The notes beneath the pieces were generated by a model. It was not told where the DNA came from and did not search any database. It saw only the letters and a program-made list of their open reading frames with translations. The translations under genes and the position numbers were made by a program. Positions 31,948-39,822 of a DNA stretch of 42,527 nt are shown here, piece after piece (position 1 is the first letter of the stretch; each line of letters starts with the position of its first letter). The stretch is from Streptomyces sp. JJ38 (lineage in GTDB: Bacteria > Actinomycetota > Actinomycetes > Streptomycetales > Streptomycetaceae), in the NCBI RefSeq assembly GCF_019303475.1, contig NZ_JABLSI010000044.1, positions 1-42,527 on the forward strand, given 5' to 3'.

Positions 31948-31966
31948 TAAGGTTAGGTTAACCTTA
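31948..31966. promoter_or_regulatory. Iron box (DmdR/DtxR-type) upstream of bfd
   Basis: TAAGGTTA-ggt-TAACCTTA is a perfect 19-bp inverted repeat closely matching the Streptomyces DmdR1 consensus (TTAGGTTAGGCTCACCTAA as I recall it). Its position 54 bp before bfd indicates repression when iron is plentiful. Confidence 0.88.
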
Positions 31967-32019
31967 TTGATCATGCGGCTCGCTCGTCGGGCCCGGCGCG
32001 CGGCCAGGGAGGTGTTCAC

Positions 32020-32271
32020 GTGTTCGTCTGCTCGTGTTTCGGCATCACCGAGCAGCAGGTGCGTGAGCACGCCGACGCCGGGGCGTGTACGCCCCGGCAG
32101 ATCGCCTCGGCCTGCAAGGCCGGCACCGACTGCGGCTCGTGCGTCCGCCGCATCCAGGGCATCCTCGGTCGAGGTGCCTGCCCACGGCGCGAGCGCGCGG
32201 ACGACGGGCTGCCGGCCCTGGCGGCGGAGCCCCAGCCGCAGTCGGCCGGACGGGTCGTCGAGGCGGCCTGA
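32020..32271 (+). CDS. bfd: Bacterioferritin-associated ferredoxin
   Basis: This 83-residue [2Fe-2S] protein has the Bfd cysteine pattern C4-x-C6...C38-x2-C41 (VCSCFGITEQQVREHADAG, TDCGSCVRRIQ). Bfd gives electrons to bacterioferritin so that stored iron can leave as Fe2+. The GTG at 32020 has agggagg 7 nt upstream. The iron box just upstream and the convergent bfr gene agree with iron-starvation release of stored iron. Confidence 0.93.
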   Translation: MFVCSCFGITEQQVREHADAGACTPRQIASACKAGTDCGSCVRRIQGILGRGACPRRERADDGLPALAAEPQPQSAGRVVEAA

Positions 32272-32280
32272 CCCGCGAGG

Positions 32281-32295
32281 CCCCCCGGAAGGGGG
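32281..32295. terminator. Short hairpin between bfd and bfr
   Basis: ccccc-cggaa-ggggg lies in the 28-bp gap between the two convergent genes and could act in both directions. Weak. Confidence 0.3.
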
Positions 32296-32299
32296 AGGA

Positions 32300-32779
32300 C
32301 TACTCGCTCGGCTGCTCGATGAGCTGGGCGATGTAGAGGGGCTCGCCGAGCTTCTCGATCAGTTCGAGCTGGGTGTCCAGGTAGTCGATGTGGTGCTCCT
32401 CGTCCTCGAGGATGTCCTCGAAGAGGTTCGCCGAGGTGATGTCGCCCTTGGTGCGCATCACCTCGATGCCGCGCCGCAGCCGGTCGATGGCCTCGACCTC
32501 GATCTGCCGGTCCGCCTGGAACATCTCCGTGACGGTCTGCCCGACCCGCACGTGGAACAGCCGCTGGTAGTTGGGCAGGGCGTCCAGGAACAGGATGCGG
32601 TCCGTGAGCCGCTCGGCGTGCTTCATCTCGTCGAACGACTCGGCGCGCGTGTACTTCGCGAGCTTCGTCCAACCGAAGTTCTCCTGCATCTTGGAGTGCA
32701 GGAAGTACTGGTTGATCGCGGTCAGCTCGGCGGTGAGCTGCTCGTTGAGGAATTCGATGACCTCGGGGTCGCCCTGCAT
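32300..32779 (-). CDS. bfr: Bacterioferritin
   Basis: This 159-residue heme-containing ferritin stores iron in a 24-subunit shell. Ferroxidase residues are in the usual places: Glu18, Glu51, His54 (SFDEMKHAERL), Glu94 region (EVEAIDRL), and Glu127/His130 (DILEDEEHHIDYL). Met52 is the likely axial heme ligand. The ATG at 32779 has aaggag 8 nt upstream on the minus strand. It converges on bfd, its electron partner. A degenerate iron box lies upstream at 32855-32873. Confidence 0.97.
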   Translation of the reverse strand: MQGDPEVIEFLNEQLTAELTAINQYFLHSKMQENFGWTKLAKYTRAESFDEMKHAERLTDRILFLDALPNYQRLFHVRVGQTVTEMFQADRQIEVEAIDRLRRGIEVMRTKGDITSANLFEDILEDEEHHIDYLDTQLELIEKLGEPLYIAQLIEQPSE

Positions 32780-32854
32780 GGCGCGAGCTCCTTCCAACAG
32801 CGAAGATCGGTAGGCGGTGCGCGCATCTTTGCACCCCACGCCGACTACGTCCAG

Positions 32855-32873
32855 TAAGTGAAGGCTTACCGAA
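32855..32873. promoter_or_regulatory. Degenerate iron-box-like element upstream of bfr
   Basis: TAAGTGAAGGCTTACCGAA resembles the DmdR iron box; on the minus strand about 13 of 19 bases match the reverse consensus. It lies 76 bp before the bfr start and also 72 bp before the sulfite-oxidase-like gene. Suggestive only. Confidence 0.35.
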
Positions 32874-32944
32874 ATGCCCTGATTCCAGGGGCTGGACGGG
32901 GGCTCGGCGTCCGGCCGCCGAGGCGGGTCTGTCACCATGGAGAC

Positions 32945-33568
32945 ATGGGTCAGCCGGAGAGCCGCGCAGCGGAGAACGCAGAGCTCCCGCCGGGTCAGCG
33001 AGTCCAGCGCGGCTGGCCGGTGACGCACTACGGACCCGTCCCGAAGTTCAAGCCGGAGCGCTGGGACTTCCGGGTCTTCGGCGCCACGGCGGACGGCGAC
33101 AAGCGCGCCTGGACGCACGAGGAGTTCACCGCCCTCCCCTACGACACGGTCACCGCCGACCTGCACTGCGTGACGAAGTTCAGCATGCGCGGCGTGGAGT
33201 GGGGCGGAGTGCTGGCCCGTACCGTCCTCGACCTCGCGCCGCCCGCCGAGGACGTCACCCACGTCATGGTGTGGGCGGAGTACGGCTACAGCGCCAACCT
33301 GCGGCTCGCCGACTTCTCCGCCGAGCACACCGTCTTCGCCACCCACCGGGCGGGCGAACTCCTCACCGCCGAGCACGGATTCCCCGTCCGCCTCGTCGTG
33401 CCGCACCTGTACGCCTGGAAGGGGCCCAAGTGGGTGCGGGGCGTGGAGTACATGACCGCCGACCGGCGCGGCTTCTGGGAGGAGCGCGGCTACCACAACC
33501 TCGGGGACCCCTGGAGCGAGCAGCGTTACTCCTACCAGGAGGAGCCGGGGGAGGGCCCCGAGCTGTGA
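32945..33568 (+). CDS. Sulfite-oxidase-like molybdopterin oxidoreductase
   Basis: This 207-residue protein has the molybdopterin fold of the sulfite oxidase/MsrP group: DLHCVTKFSM holds the Mo-ligand Cys75, followed by GVEWGGV, VMVWAEYGYSANLRLADF, ELLTAEHGFPVRLVVPHLYAWKGPKWVRGVEYM. There is no Tat signal, so unlike MsrP it is probably cytoplasmic. The substrate is unknown. The ATG at 32945 has ggag just upstream. It is divergent from bfr and convergent with nfo. Confidence 0.88.
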   Translation: MGQPESRAAENAELPPGQRVQRGWPVTHYGPVPKFKPERWDFRVFGATADGDKRAWTHEEFTALPYDTVTADLHCVTKFSMRGVEWGGVLARTVLDLAPPAEDVTHVMVWAEYGYSANLRLADFSAEHTVFATHRAGELLTAEHGFPVRLVVPHLYAWKGPKWVRGVEYMTADRRGFWEERGYHNLGDPWSEQRYSYQEEPGEGPEL

Positions 33569-33637
33569 GCCGTCGGTGCGCGGGGGCCGTCCCGCGCATC
33601 CCGTTGCGGCCCCCGGCCGCGTCCGTCGGCGTCCCGG

Positions 33638-34549
33638 TCAGGAACGCAGGGCCTTGAGCCGGTCCACGTCGGCCCGGTGACCGTCCTTCCCGCCCGGCGT
33701 CTCGATCACGAACGGCACCCCCGCCGTGGCGGGGTGGCGCAGCAGCTCCCCGAACGCCTCGGCGCCCACGTGACCCGCCCCGATGTTCTCGTGCCGGTCC
33801 TTGTGCGCCCCGACGACGTCCTTGGAGTCGTTGGCGTGGACCAGCCGGAGCCGCCCTTCCCCCGCCACGTCGACGAGCTCGTCGAGCAGCTCCTTCGCGC
33901 CGCCCGGTGCGGCCAGGTCGTGCCCGGCCGCGAACGCGTGGCAGGTGTCCAGACACACCCCCACCCGCGGGTGCCGGTCCAGGGCCTCCAGATACGGCCC
34001 CAGGTCCGCCATCAGCGAGCACAGCGAGGCCCCCTGGCCGGCCGTGGGCTCCAGCAGCAGCCACGGGTCGTCGTCGTGCGTCAGCTCCGCCAGCAGCGGC
34101 CGCACCAGCTCCCGCACCTGGGCCAGCGCCACGGACCGCTCCCGGCCCCCCGTCGCCGACCCGGTGTGCACGACGACACCGCGCGCCCCGATCGCCCGCC
34201 CCCGCCGCAGCGAGTGGCGCAGCGACGCCACCGAGCGCTCGGCCGTGGCCGGGGTGTGCGAACCGAAGTTGATCAGGTAAGGCGCATGCACGTAGACCGG
34301 GACGTCCTCGGCCGCGCACGCCACCCGGAACCGCTCGTCCTGTACCGGGTCGCCGGAGGGCGTCGCCCAGCCGCGCGGGTTGGCCACGAAGACCTGTACC
34401 GCCTCGGCGCCCAGCTCCCGGGCGTAGGGCAGGCCGGTGGCGGCCAGTCCGCCGGCAACGGGGACGTGACCGCCGATGGGATTGCGCGCGCGGCGCCCGG
34501 CCGAGCCGGACGCCGCGCGGTCGTCGTGCTGTTGTCGGGAGATGCTCAC
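33638..34549 (-). CDS. nfo: Deoxyribonuclease IV (AP endonuclease)
   Basis: This 303-residue TIM-barrel endonuclease cleaves DNA at abasic sites in base-excision repair. The tri-metal ligands are all visible: HAPYLINFG, VVVHTGSA, LLLEPTAGQG, VCLDTCHAFAAGHD, LVHANDSKD, KDRHENIG and FVIETPGG. It has a roughly 20-residue N-terminal extension (the GTG at 34549 is the farthest upstream start and lacks a good ribosome-binding site), so translation may begin nearer residue 20. Single gene. Confidence 0.93.
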   Translation of the reverse strand: MSISRQQHDDRAASGSAGRRARNPIGGHVPVAGGLAATGLPYARELGAEAVQVFVANPRGWATPSGDPVQDERFRVACAAEDVPVYVHAPYLINFGSHTPATAERSVASLRHSLRRGRAIGARGVVVHTGSATGGRERSVALAQVRELVRPLLAELTHDDDPWLLLEPTAGQGASLCSLMADLGPYLEALDRHPRVGVCLDTCHAFAAGHDLAAPGGAKELLDELVDVAGEGRLRLVHANDSKDVVGAHKDRHENIGAGHVGAEAFGELLRHPATAGVPFVIETPGGKDGHRADVDRLKALRS

Positions 34550-34591
34550 CCGCTCAGGGTGTCATCCCCGCTTCCGTCCGCCCAGGGCGGC

Positions 34592-35461
34592 TCAGTACGC
34601 GCTCCACACGTTGTCGATGGAGCCGTAGCGGTCGGCGGCGTAGTTGCAGGCCGCGACGATGTTGGCCACCGGGTCGTACTGGTCCTTCTCGGTGCCGGGC
34701 ACCCAGTAGGCGTCGAACGTCGGCTTGATCACCTGGAGCAGGCCCTTGGAGGGCACGCCGTTGCGGGCGTTGATGTCCCAGTCGTTGATGGCGTTCGGGT
34801 CACCGCTGGATTCCCGCATGATGTTCCACTTGATGCGGTCGTAGCTGCCCGGGATGTCGTGCTTGTCCATGATGTCCATGGCCTCGCGGATCCAGCCGTC
34901 GAGGTTGTCCGGGTACTGCTTCTCCGGCTTCGCGGCGGGCTTGGCCTCCCGCTTGCTGCGGTCGGCGGCGGCCTTGGATTCGCGCTCCTTCTCGGCCTTG
35001 GCCGCGGCGGCCTCCTTCTTGGCCTTCTCCTCGGCCGCCTTCTCCTCGGCCTGCTCGGCGGCCCTGCCCTCGGCGGCCTTCTGCTGGCTCTCGATGCTCC
35101 CCAGCTGGTGGCCCGCGCCGTGGTTCAGGGTGACACCCGCGGGGCCCTCGGCCACGACGGTGTTCTCCTGGGCGGAGCTGGTGGACGGGACGAGCGCCAG
35201 GGCGACGGCCGCGGCGGCGGCGCCGGATATGGCGACCGCGGAGTGGCGCTGGTCGCGGCTGAGGTTCCGGGCGAAGCCCGGGAGGTCGCGAAGGTGGGCG
35301 GGCGTCTCGCGCAGGCGCTCGGGCACCTCACGGAGCTGAGCGGGGACGGCCTTGATGTTCGCCTTGAGCTCCTGGAGGTAGCCGGGGAGCTCGTTGCGGA
35401 GGTGCTCCGGGATCATGCGGAGCTCGGTCGAAATCTTGGATTCCGGCTTGATGCTGGGCAT
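34592..35461 (-). CDS. Lytic transglycosylase (SLT domain) with N-terminal heptad repeats
   Basis: This 289-residue protein ends in a transglycosylase domain (about 195-289), with catalytic Glu in IMRESSGDPNAIND, then SKGLLQVIKPTFDAY and NIVAACNYAADRYGS. A charged Ala/Lys/Glu coiled region (about 125-180) precedes it. One hydrophobic segment lies at about 74-92 (HSAVAISGAAAAAVALALVP). Before it are some 70 cytoplasm-side residues with a 7-residue pattern (Pro at 26, 40, 47, 54, 61; AQLREV, ERLRET, AHLRDL). The ATG at 35461 has ggaagg upstream. Candidate promoter at 35547-35575. It probably remodels the cell wall. Confidence 0.88.
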   Translation of the reverse strand: MPSIKPESKISTELRMIPEHLRNELPGYLQELKANIKAVPAQLREVPERLRETPAHLRDLPGFARNLSRDQRHSAVAISGAAAAAVALALVPSTSSAQENTVVAEGPAGVTLNHGAGHQLGSIESQQKAAEGRAAEQAEEKAAEEKAKKEAAAAKAEKERESKAAADRSKREAKPAAKPEKQYPDNLDGWIREAMDIMDKHDIPGSYDRIKWNIMRESSGDPNAINDWDINARNGVPSKGLLQVIKPTFDAYWVPGTEKDQYDPVANIVAACNYAADRYGSIDNVWSAY

Positions 35462-35960
35462 GCGGGGTCGAACCTTCCGATCGCTGAGTCGCAGGCCTGA
35501 GCGGCGCGGAACCGTTCACGTCTACGGCGCCATGCGACGAGGACGATTGTTAGCGACCGGAAATCTGGCTGGCAAAGGTGTGACGTACTATCCGGCGTCG
35601 TAGTGGAGCAGGGCTGGTTTGTCCGATTCGACCCATAGATACGGGCGACATGTCCACTAAGCCCGGTCGTACGTGACGTGGGCCCTATGCGGCGGATCAC
35701 AGCGGCGAGGGGCGCGCTCAACGCGCTGAAGTTGCTTCCGCACTCTCCGCTGACCGGTTTCGCGCCCCGTCGGGGCCGCGCGGCGCGGGCCCGGGAAGGC
35801 GGCCCGGACCAGCCCCTGCCCGGCGGGCGGGGCCCGTATGCCAGTGGGGTCTGACACGCCCTGACAGAGGTGCGGGGAACTGCGCGCCCGGCCGGGGGCA
35901 CGGCGCGGCCCGCGACGCACGGCCGGGGGCAGCCCCTGCCCGGTAGACGTCGGCCAGGAC
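35462..35960. other. 500-bp intergenic region between the kinase and transglycosylase genes
   Basis: No gene is supported. The right part (35790-35960) holds short direct repeats: agcccctgcccgg at 35811-35823 and 35931-35943, and ggccgggggca twice nearby. gggcag-ccc-ctgccc at 35927-35941 is a weak hairpin that may end the kinase transcript. The left part is more AT-rich and carries the transglycosylase promoter. I looked for a c-di-AMP (ydaO) riboswitch, often seen before such genes, and did not find its conserved blocks. Confidence 0.45.
35547..35575 (-). promoter_or_regulatory. Candidate promoter of the transglycosylase gene
   Basis: On the minus strand TTGCCA (35570-35575), a 17-bp spacer and TAACAA (35547-35552) form a housekeeping-type promoter. 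The implied 5' leader is about 80 nt. Confidence 0.4.
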
Positions 35961-37883
35961 CTAGCGGACCCAGAGGGTGATGGTCGAGCCCTTGGGGGCC
36001 TTGTCGCCCCCGTCCACGGACTGGCTGAAGACCTCACCCGTGAAGAAGATCTTCCGCACGGTGACCTCGAACCCGGCCGCCTCCAGCGCGGCGACCGCGT
36101 CGCCCTCGCTGCGGCCGGTCACGTCCGGCACGGTCACCATCTCGGGGCCCTTGGAGATCGTCAGCGTCACGGTGTCGCCATGGGCCCCGACGGCTCCCGC
36201 CTCCGGGGACTGTGCGGCCACCGAGCCCGCGTCGTGGCCCGAGTGCACCTGGTCCTGGGCGAAGGTCACCTTGAACCCGGCCTTCTCCAGCGCGTCCCGG
36301 GCGTCGCCCCGGTCCGCTCCGGTGACGTCCGGGACCGGGATTTGCTCGCCCTTGGACACGACGAGCTCGATCGCCGTGCCCGGCCGCCGCTCCGTCCCGG
36401 CCGGCGGCTTCGTGCGGATCACCGCACCGCGCTCGACGGAGGTGCTGAACTCCCGGGTCGTCGTCGTCGGCTCCAGCCCGGCGTCCTTGAGGGCCTGCCG
36501 GGCCTCCGCCAGCCGCACGTCCCGGAGCTCCGGGACGGCCACGACCTCGGGGCCCAGCGAGACGCTGATCGTCACCGTGCCGTCGTCCCGGATGCGGGTG
36601 CCCGGAGCCGGATCGCTGCCGACCACCAGACCGCGGTCGACCGAGGCGCTGTGCACCTCCTCCACCCGCACCCGCAGGCCCGCGTCGGTGAGCGTGCGCT
36701 TCGCCTCGGCGCTGGGCATCCGCAGCACGCTGGGCGTCTGCGTGAACTGCCCGGAGTTGACGTACCAGACCCCGGCGCCCACCCCGGCGATCAGGAGCAG
36801 CACCAGGGCGGCGAGGAGGAAGGGGGAGCGGCGCCGCGGGGTCCCGTGGCCCGGCGTCGGCTCGGCGGGCTCCGGCTCCTCCAGGCGCGGCAGCAGCGGG
36901 ACCGGGGGCAGCACGCTGGTGTGCTCCGGTGCCGCGTCGGCCCGTCCGACCCGGGGCAGGACCGTCGTCGCCGAGTCCTCCCCGGGCTCGGCGCCGAACG
37001 TCCGGGCCGCCGGGGGCAGCAGGTCGAGCTCGGCGTCGCCGAGCCGGGCCGTGACGGCCCGCAGCTCGGCCAGCATGGCCGCCGCGTCGGCCGGGCGGGC
37101 CGCCCGGTCCCGCGCGGTGCCCCGCGCCACCAGCTCGTCCAGGGCTCCCGCCAGCCCCGGCACGGCCGCCGACGGCGGCGGCACGTCCTGCCGCAGGTGC
37201 AGGTAGAGCACCTGCGCCGGGGTGTCACCGGTGTGCGGCTTGGCGCCGGTCAGCATCTCGTAGAGCATCACGCCGCAGGCGTACACGTCGGCGCCCGGGT
37301 CCGCGAGACCGTGCTCGATGTGCTCGGGGGCGAGGTAGGACACCGTCCCCATGACCGACGTCGTGGAGAGCGAGGTCTGCGCGTCGACGGCGCGGACGAG
37401 CCCGAAGTCCGCGACTTTCACCCGGCCGTCGTCGCCGATGAGGACGTTCTCCGGCTTCATGTCCCGGTGCACCAGCCCGGCCCGGTGGGCGGCGCCCAGC
37501 GCGGCCAGTATCGGCTCCAGGATGTCCAGCGCCGCACGGGGCTGCAGCGCCCCGCGCCGCACCAGCACGTCCCGCAGCGTGCACCCGGCGACGTACTCCA
37601 TCGCCAGGTAGACGTAGGAGCCGTCCATGCCCTGGTCGAAGACGTTCACGACGTTGGGGTGGTCCAGCCGCGCGACGGCCTTGGCCTCCCGGATGAAGCG
37701 CTCCACGAAGGAACCGTCGTGCACGAGGGAGGGGTGCATCACCTTCAGGGCGAGGACGCGCTCCAGCCGGGTGTCCACCGCCCGGTAGACGGTCGCCATG
37801 CCCCCGGCCGCGATCCGCGCCTCGACGCGGTACCGCCCGTCCAGCACCTGGCCGATCATCGGGTCCTGAAGGGTCGCATCCAC
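35961..37883 (-). CDS. pkaF: Ser/Thr protein kinase with four PASTA domains
   Basis: This 640-residue membrane kinase should sense peptidoglycan fragments and phosphorylate cell-wall and division proteins. The kinase domain has the glycine loop IAAGGMATVY, Lys47, H139RD141, D159FG161, the activation loop TSLSTTSVMGT and APE185-187. A Pro-rich juxtamembrane part leads to one membrane segment (355-374), then four extracellular PASTA domains (about 380-640), which end VFSQSVDGGDKAPKGSTI. As I recall, the S. coelicolor counterpart at this locus is PkaF (SCO2110). The GTG at 37883 lies 6 nt after TAGACT on the minus strand without a ribosome-binding site, so the message may be leaderless. Confidence 0.92.
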   Translation of the reverse strand: MDATLQDPMIGQVLDGRYRVEARIAAGGMATVYRAVDTRLERVLALKVMHPSLVHDGSFVERFIREAKAVARLDHPNVVNVFDQGMDGSYVYLAMEYVAGCTLRDVLVRRGALQPRAALDILEPILAALGAAHRAGLVHRDMKPENVLIGDDGRVKVADFGLVRAVDAQTSLSTTSVMGTVSYLAPEHIEHGLADPGADVYACGVMLYEMLTGAKPHTGDTPAQVLYLHLRQDVPPPSAAVPGLAGALDELVARGTARDRAARPADAAAMLAELRAVTARLGDAELDLLPPAARTFGAEPGEDSATTVLPRVGRADAAPEHTSVLPPVPLLPRLEEPEPAEPTPGHGTPRRRSPFLLAALVLLLIAGVGAGVWYVNSGQFTQTPSVLRMPSAEAKRTLTDAGLRVRVEEVHSASVDRGLVVGSDPAPGTRIRDDGTVTISVSLGPEVVAVPELRDVRLAEARQALKDAGLEPTTTTREFSTSVERGAVIRTKPPAGTERRPGTAIELVVSKGEQIPVPDVTGADRGDARDALEKAGFKVTFAQDQVHSGHDAGSVAAQSPEAGAVGAHGDTVTLTISKGPEMVTVPDVTGRSEGDAVAALEAAGFEVTVRKIFFTGEVFSQSVDGGDKAPKGSTITLWVR

Positions 37884-38010
37884 AGGGCGAGTCTACGAGC
37901 CGGTACCGCCACCGGTGCCGGACGGCCGGTGACCGCGCCGCACTGCAGCGGAACGGTGACGAACCCGATCCCCTCCCGTGTCTCTCGGCCGTGCGGCGGC
38001 GGGAACGCCC

Positions 38011-38712
38011 TCAGTCGACCAGGGACCCTTCGAGCATGCCGCCGCCCTCCCGCGTGTAGGCGCACAGCACGTCACGCTGGTCGCGCTCCCAGCCCTCGGG
38101 CGAGGGCAACAGGATGTAGTGGGTCAGGTCCCCGGGCGCCGCGTCACCGGTCGGGTACCCGTAGTGCTCCAGGCAGCCCGTCGAGGCCCAGGGTCCTGCG
38201 TCCTCGTGTCCGCTGGACTCGGGGAGGTCCAGGTCGAACACGGCGTACGCCTGCATCTCGTGTGGCTGATCGCAGGGGACGATCTCCATCCCGGAGTGGG
38301 AGGCGTCCTGGCTCATGTCGTCGTTGACGGGGTTGAAGCAGTCGCCCACCCGTACCTCGAACGCGTACACGATCTCGGGTGACGCGTACCCCTCGTCCTC
38401 CTCACCCTCCGCCGTGTCGCCCCACGGGAGGACGAGGGCGAGGAGGACGCCGGTGGCGAGGGCCTGGGCCCCGGCCACCCAGAGCCCGGCCAGCGCGAGG
38501 CCCCGGCCGTCCTCGCCTCTCTTCCTGGTCTGGGACAGCGCGACGAAGCCCAGGACCAGCGCGACCGGCCACAGGAACAGGACCGAGGTGACCAACGCGC
38601 CGATCGCCGGGCCGTTGGGCCCCGACGGTGGCGGGACCGCCGCCCACCCCGGCTGGGAGTCGGCGGGCTGCTCGTGCGGTGCGGGGTCCTGCTGCGGCGG
38701 GTTGGGTCTCAT
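38011..38712 (-). CDS. DUF4190-like membrane protein with septum-formation-type domain
   Basis: This 233-residue protein has a Pro/Gln-rich start, then two membrane segments (about 34-59 and 71-96: IGALVTSVLFLWPVALVLGFVAL and LALAGLWVAGAQALATGVLLALVL), a DUF4190 arrangement. A C-terminal outside domain has paired cysteines (VRVGDCFNP, VPCDQPHEMQAYAVFDL, TGCLEHYGYP, DVLCAY), resembling the septum-formation-like domain. The role is unknown. It lies between pkaF and thiG on the same strand but is not obviously in their operons. Confidence 0.8.
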   Translation of the reverse strand: MRPNPPQQDPAPHEQPADSQPGWAAVPPPSGPNGPAIGALVTSVLFLWPVALVLGFVALSQTRKRGEDGRGLALAGLWVAGAQALATGVLLALVLPWGDTAEGEEDEGYASPEIVYAFEVRVGDCFNPVNDDMSQDASHSGMEIVPCDQPHEMQAYAVFDLDLPESSGHEDAGPWASTGCLEHYGYPTGDAAPGDLTHYILLPSPEGWERDQRDVLCAYTREGGGMLEGSLVD

Positions 38713-38773
38713 GGAGTGCGCGGTGTCCTGTTCGGCCGTCCGTCGGGTGGGCGCCGAAGATCGTACGGGCGTC

Positions 38774-39610
38774 CTAGAACGCCGGACGCTCCGGGTCCAG
38801 GACGGCGACGCCCTCCTCCGGGGACGAGGCGCGGGCGAAGTGGCGCCGGGGGATGCGGCCCGCCCGGTGGGCGAGGCGTCCGGCCTCGGCGGCGTGCCGC
38901 ATGGCGGTGGCCATCAGCACGGGCTCCTGGGCACGGGTCACGGCGGAGGCCAGCATCACCGCCGCGCAGCCCAGCTCCATCGCCAGCGCCACGTCGGACG
39001 CCGTTCCCGCGCCCGCGTCGAGGATGACGGGGACGCCGGCCCGTTCCGCGATGAGCTCGAAGTTGTGCGGGTTGCGGATGCCGAGGCCCGAGCCGATGGG
39101 GGAGCCCAGCGGCATCACCGCGGCGCAGCCCACGTCCTCCAGCTTGCGGGCGAGGACGGGGTCGTCGTTGGTGTAGGGGAGGACGGTGAAGCCGTCGTCG
39201 ACGAGGGTCTCGGCCGCGTCCAGGGTCTCCACGGGGTCCGGCAGGAGGGTGCGCTCGTCGGCGATGACCTCCAGCTTCACCAGGTCGGTGCCGAGCGCCT
39301 CCCGGGCCAGCCGGGCGGTGAGCACGGCCTCGCCCGCGGTGAAGCAGCCCGCCGTGTTGGGCAGGACGCGGATGCCCAGGCGGTCGAGGACGGAGAGCAC
39401 CGAGCCCTGGACGCCGGGGTCGACCCGGCGCATGGCCACCGTGGTCAGCTCGGTGCCGGAGGCGGTCAGGGCGCGCTCCATGACCTCCAGGCTCGGGGCG
39501 CCGCCGGTGCCCATGATGAGCCGCGAGGAGAAGGTGAGGCCGCCGATGGTCAGCGGGTCCTCGGCGCCCGGGGCAGCCGCCGGATCGGGGGCGGTGGTGT
39601 CCGCGGTCAT
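38774..39610 (-). CDS. thiG: Thiazole synthase ThiG
   Basis: This 278-residue TIM-barrel enzyme builds the thiazole phosphate of thiamine from deoxyxylulose phosphate, dehydroglycine and ThiS thiocarboxylate. The Schiff-base Lys112 lies in DLVKLEVIADE; LIMGTGGAPS, LPNTAGCFTAGEAVLTARLARE, MPLGSPIGSGLGI and PVILDAGAGTASDVALAMELG are all conserved. The ATG at 39610 has aggagg upstream. It begins 2 nt after thiS, in the thiO-thiS-thiG operon controlled by the TPP riboswitch. Confidence 0.97.
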   Translation of the reverse strand: MTADTTAPDPAAAPGAEDPLTIGGLTFSSRLIMGTGGAPSLEVMERALTASGTELTTVAMRRVDPGVQGSVLSVLDRLGIRVLPNTAGCFTAGEAVLTARLAREALGTDLVKLEVIADERTLLPDPVETLDAAETLVDDGFTVLPYTNDDPVLARKLEDVGCAAVMPLGSPIGSGLGIRNPHNFELIAERAGVPVILDAGAGTASDVALAMELGCAAVMLASAVTRAQEPVLMATAMRHAAEAGRLAHRAGRIPRRHFARASSPEEGVAVLDPERPAF

Positions 39611-39612
39611 GG

Positions 39613-39822
39613 TCAGCCTCCTTGGACTGCGGTGAGGACCTCCACGCGGTCGCCGTCGGCGAGCCGGGTGGCGGCCCAGCGGCTCCGCGGGACGACCGTC
39701 TCGTTGACGGCGGCGGCGACGCCGGAGGGCGCGGTGGTCAGGGCGGAGACGAGGGCGTCCAGCGTCAGCCCGGCGGGCTCCGAGCGCTCCTCGCCGTTGA
39801 CGCGGATGGTCACGCGGCTCAT
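39613..39822 (-). CDS. thiS: Sulfur carrier protein ThiS
   Basis: This 69-residue ubiquitin-fold sulfur carrier ends in the required Gly-Gly (LTAVQGG), which is adenylated and then thiocarboxylated to feed ThiG. It starts MSRVTIRVNGEERSEPAGLTL. The ATG overlaps the thiO stop by 4 nt and thiG begins 2 nt after its stop. Confidence 0.95.
   Translation of the reverse strand: MSRVTIRVNGEERSEPAGLTLDALVSALTTAPSGVAAAVNETVVPRSRWAATRLADGDRVEVLTAVQGG

Noticed and set aside
35462..35960. c-di-AMP (ydaO-type) riboswitch before the transglycosylase gene
   Set aside because: Expected from related Streptomyces genes, but the conserved sequence blocks were not found.
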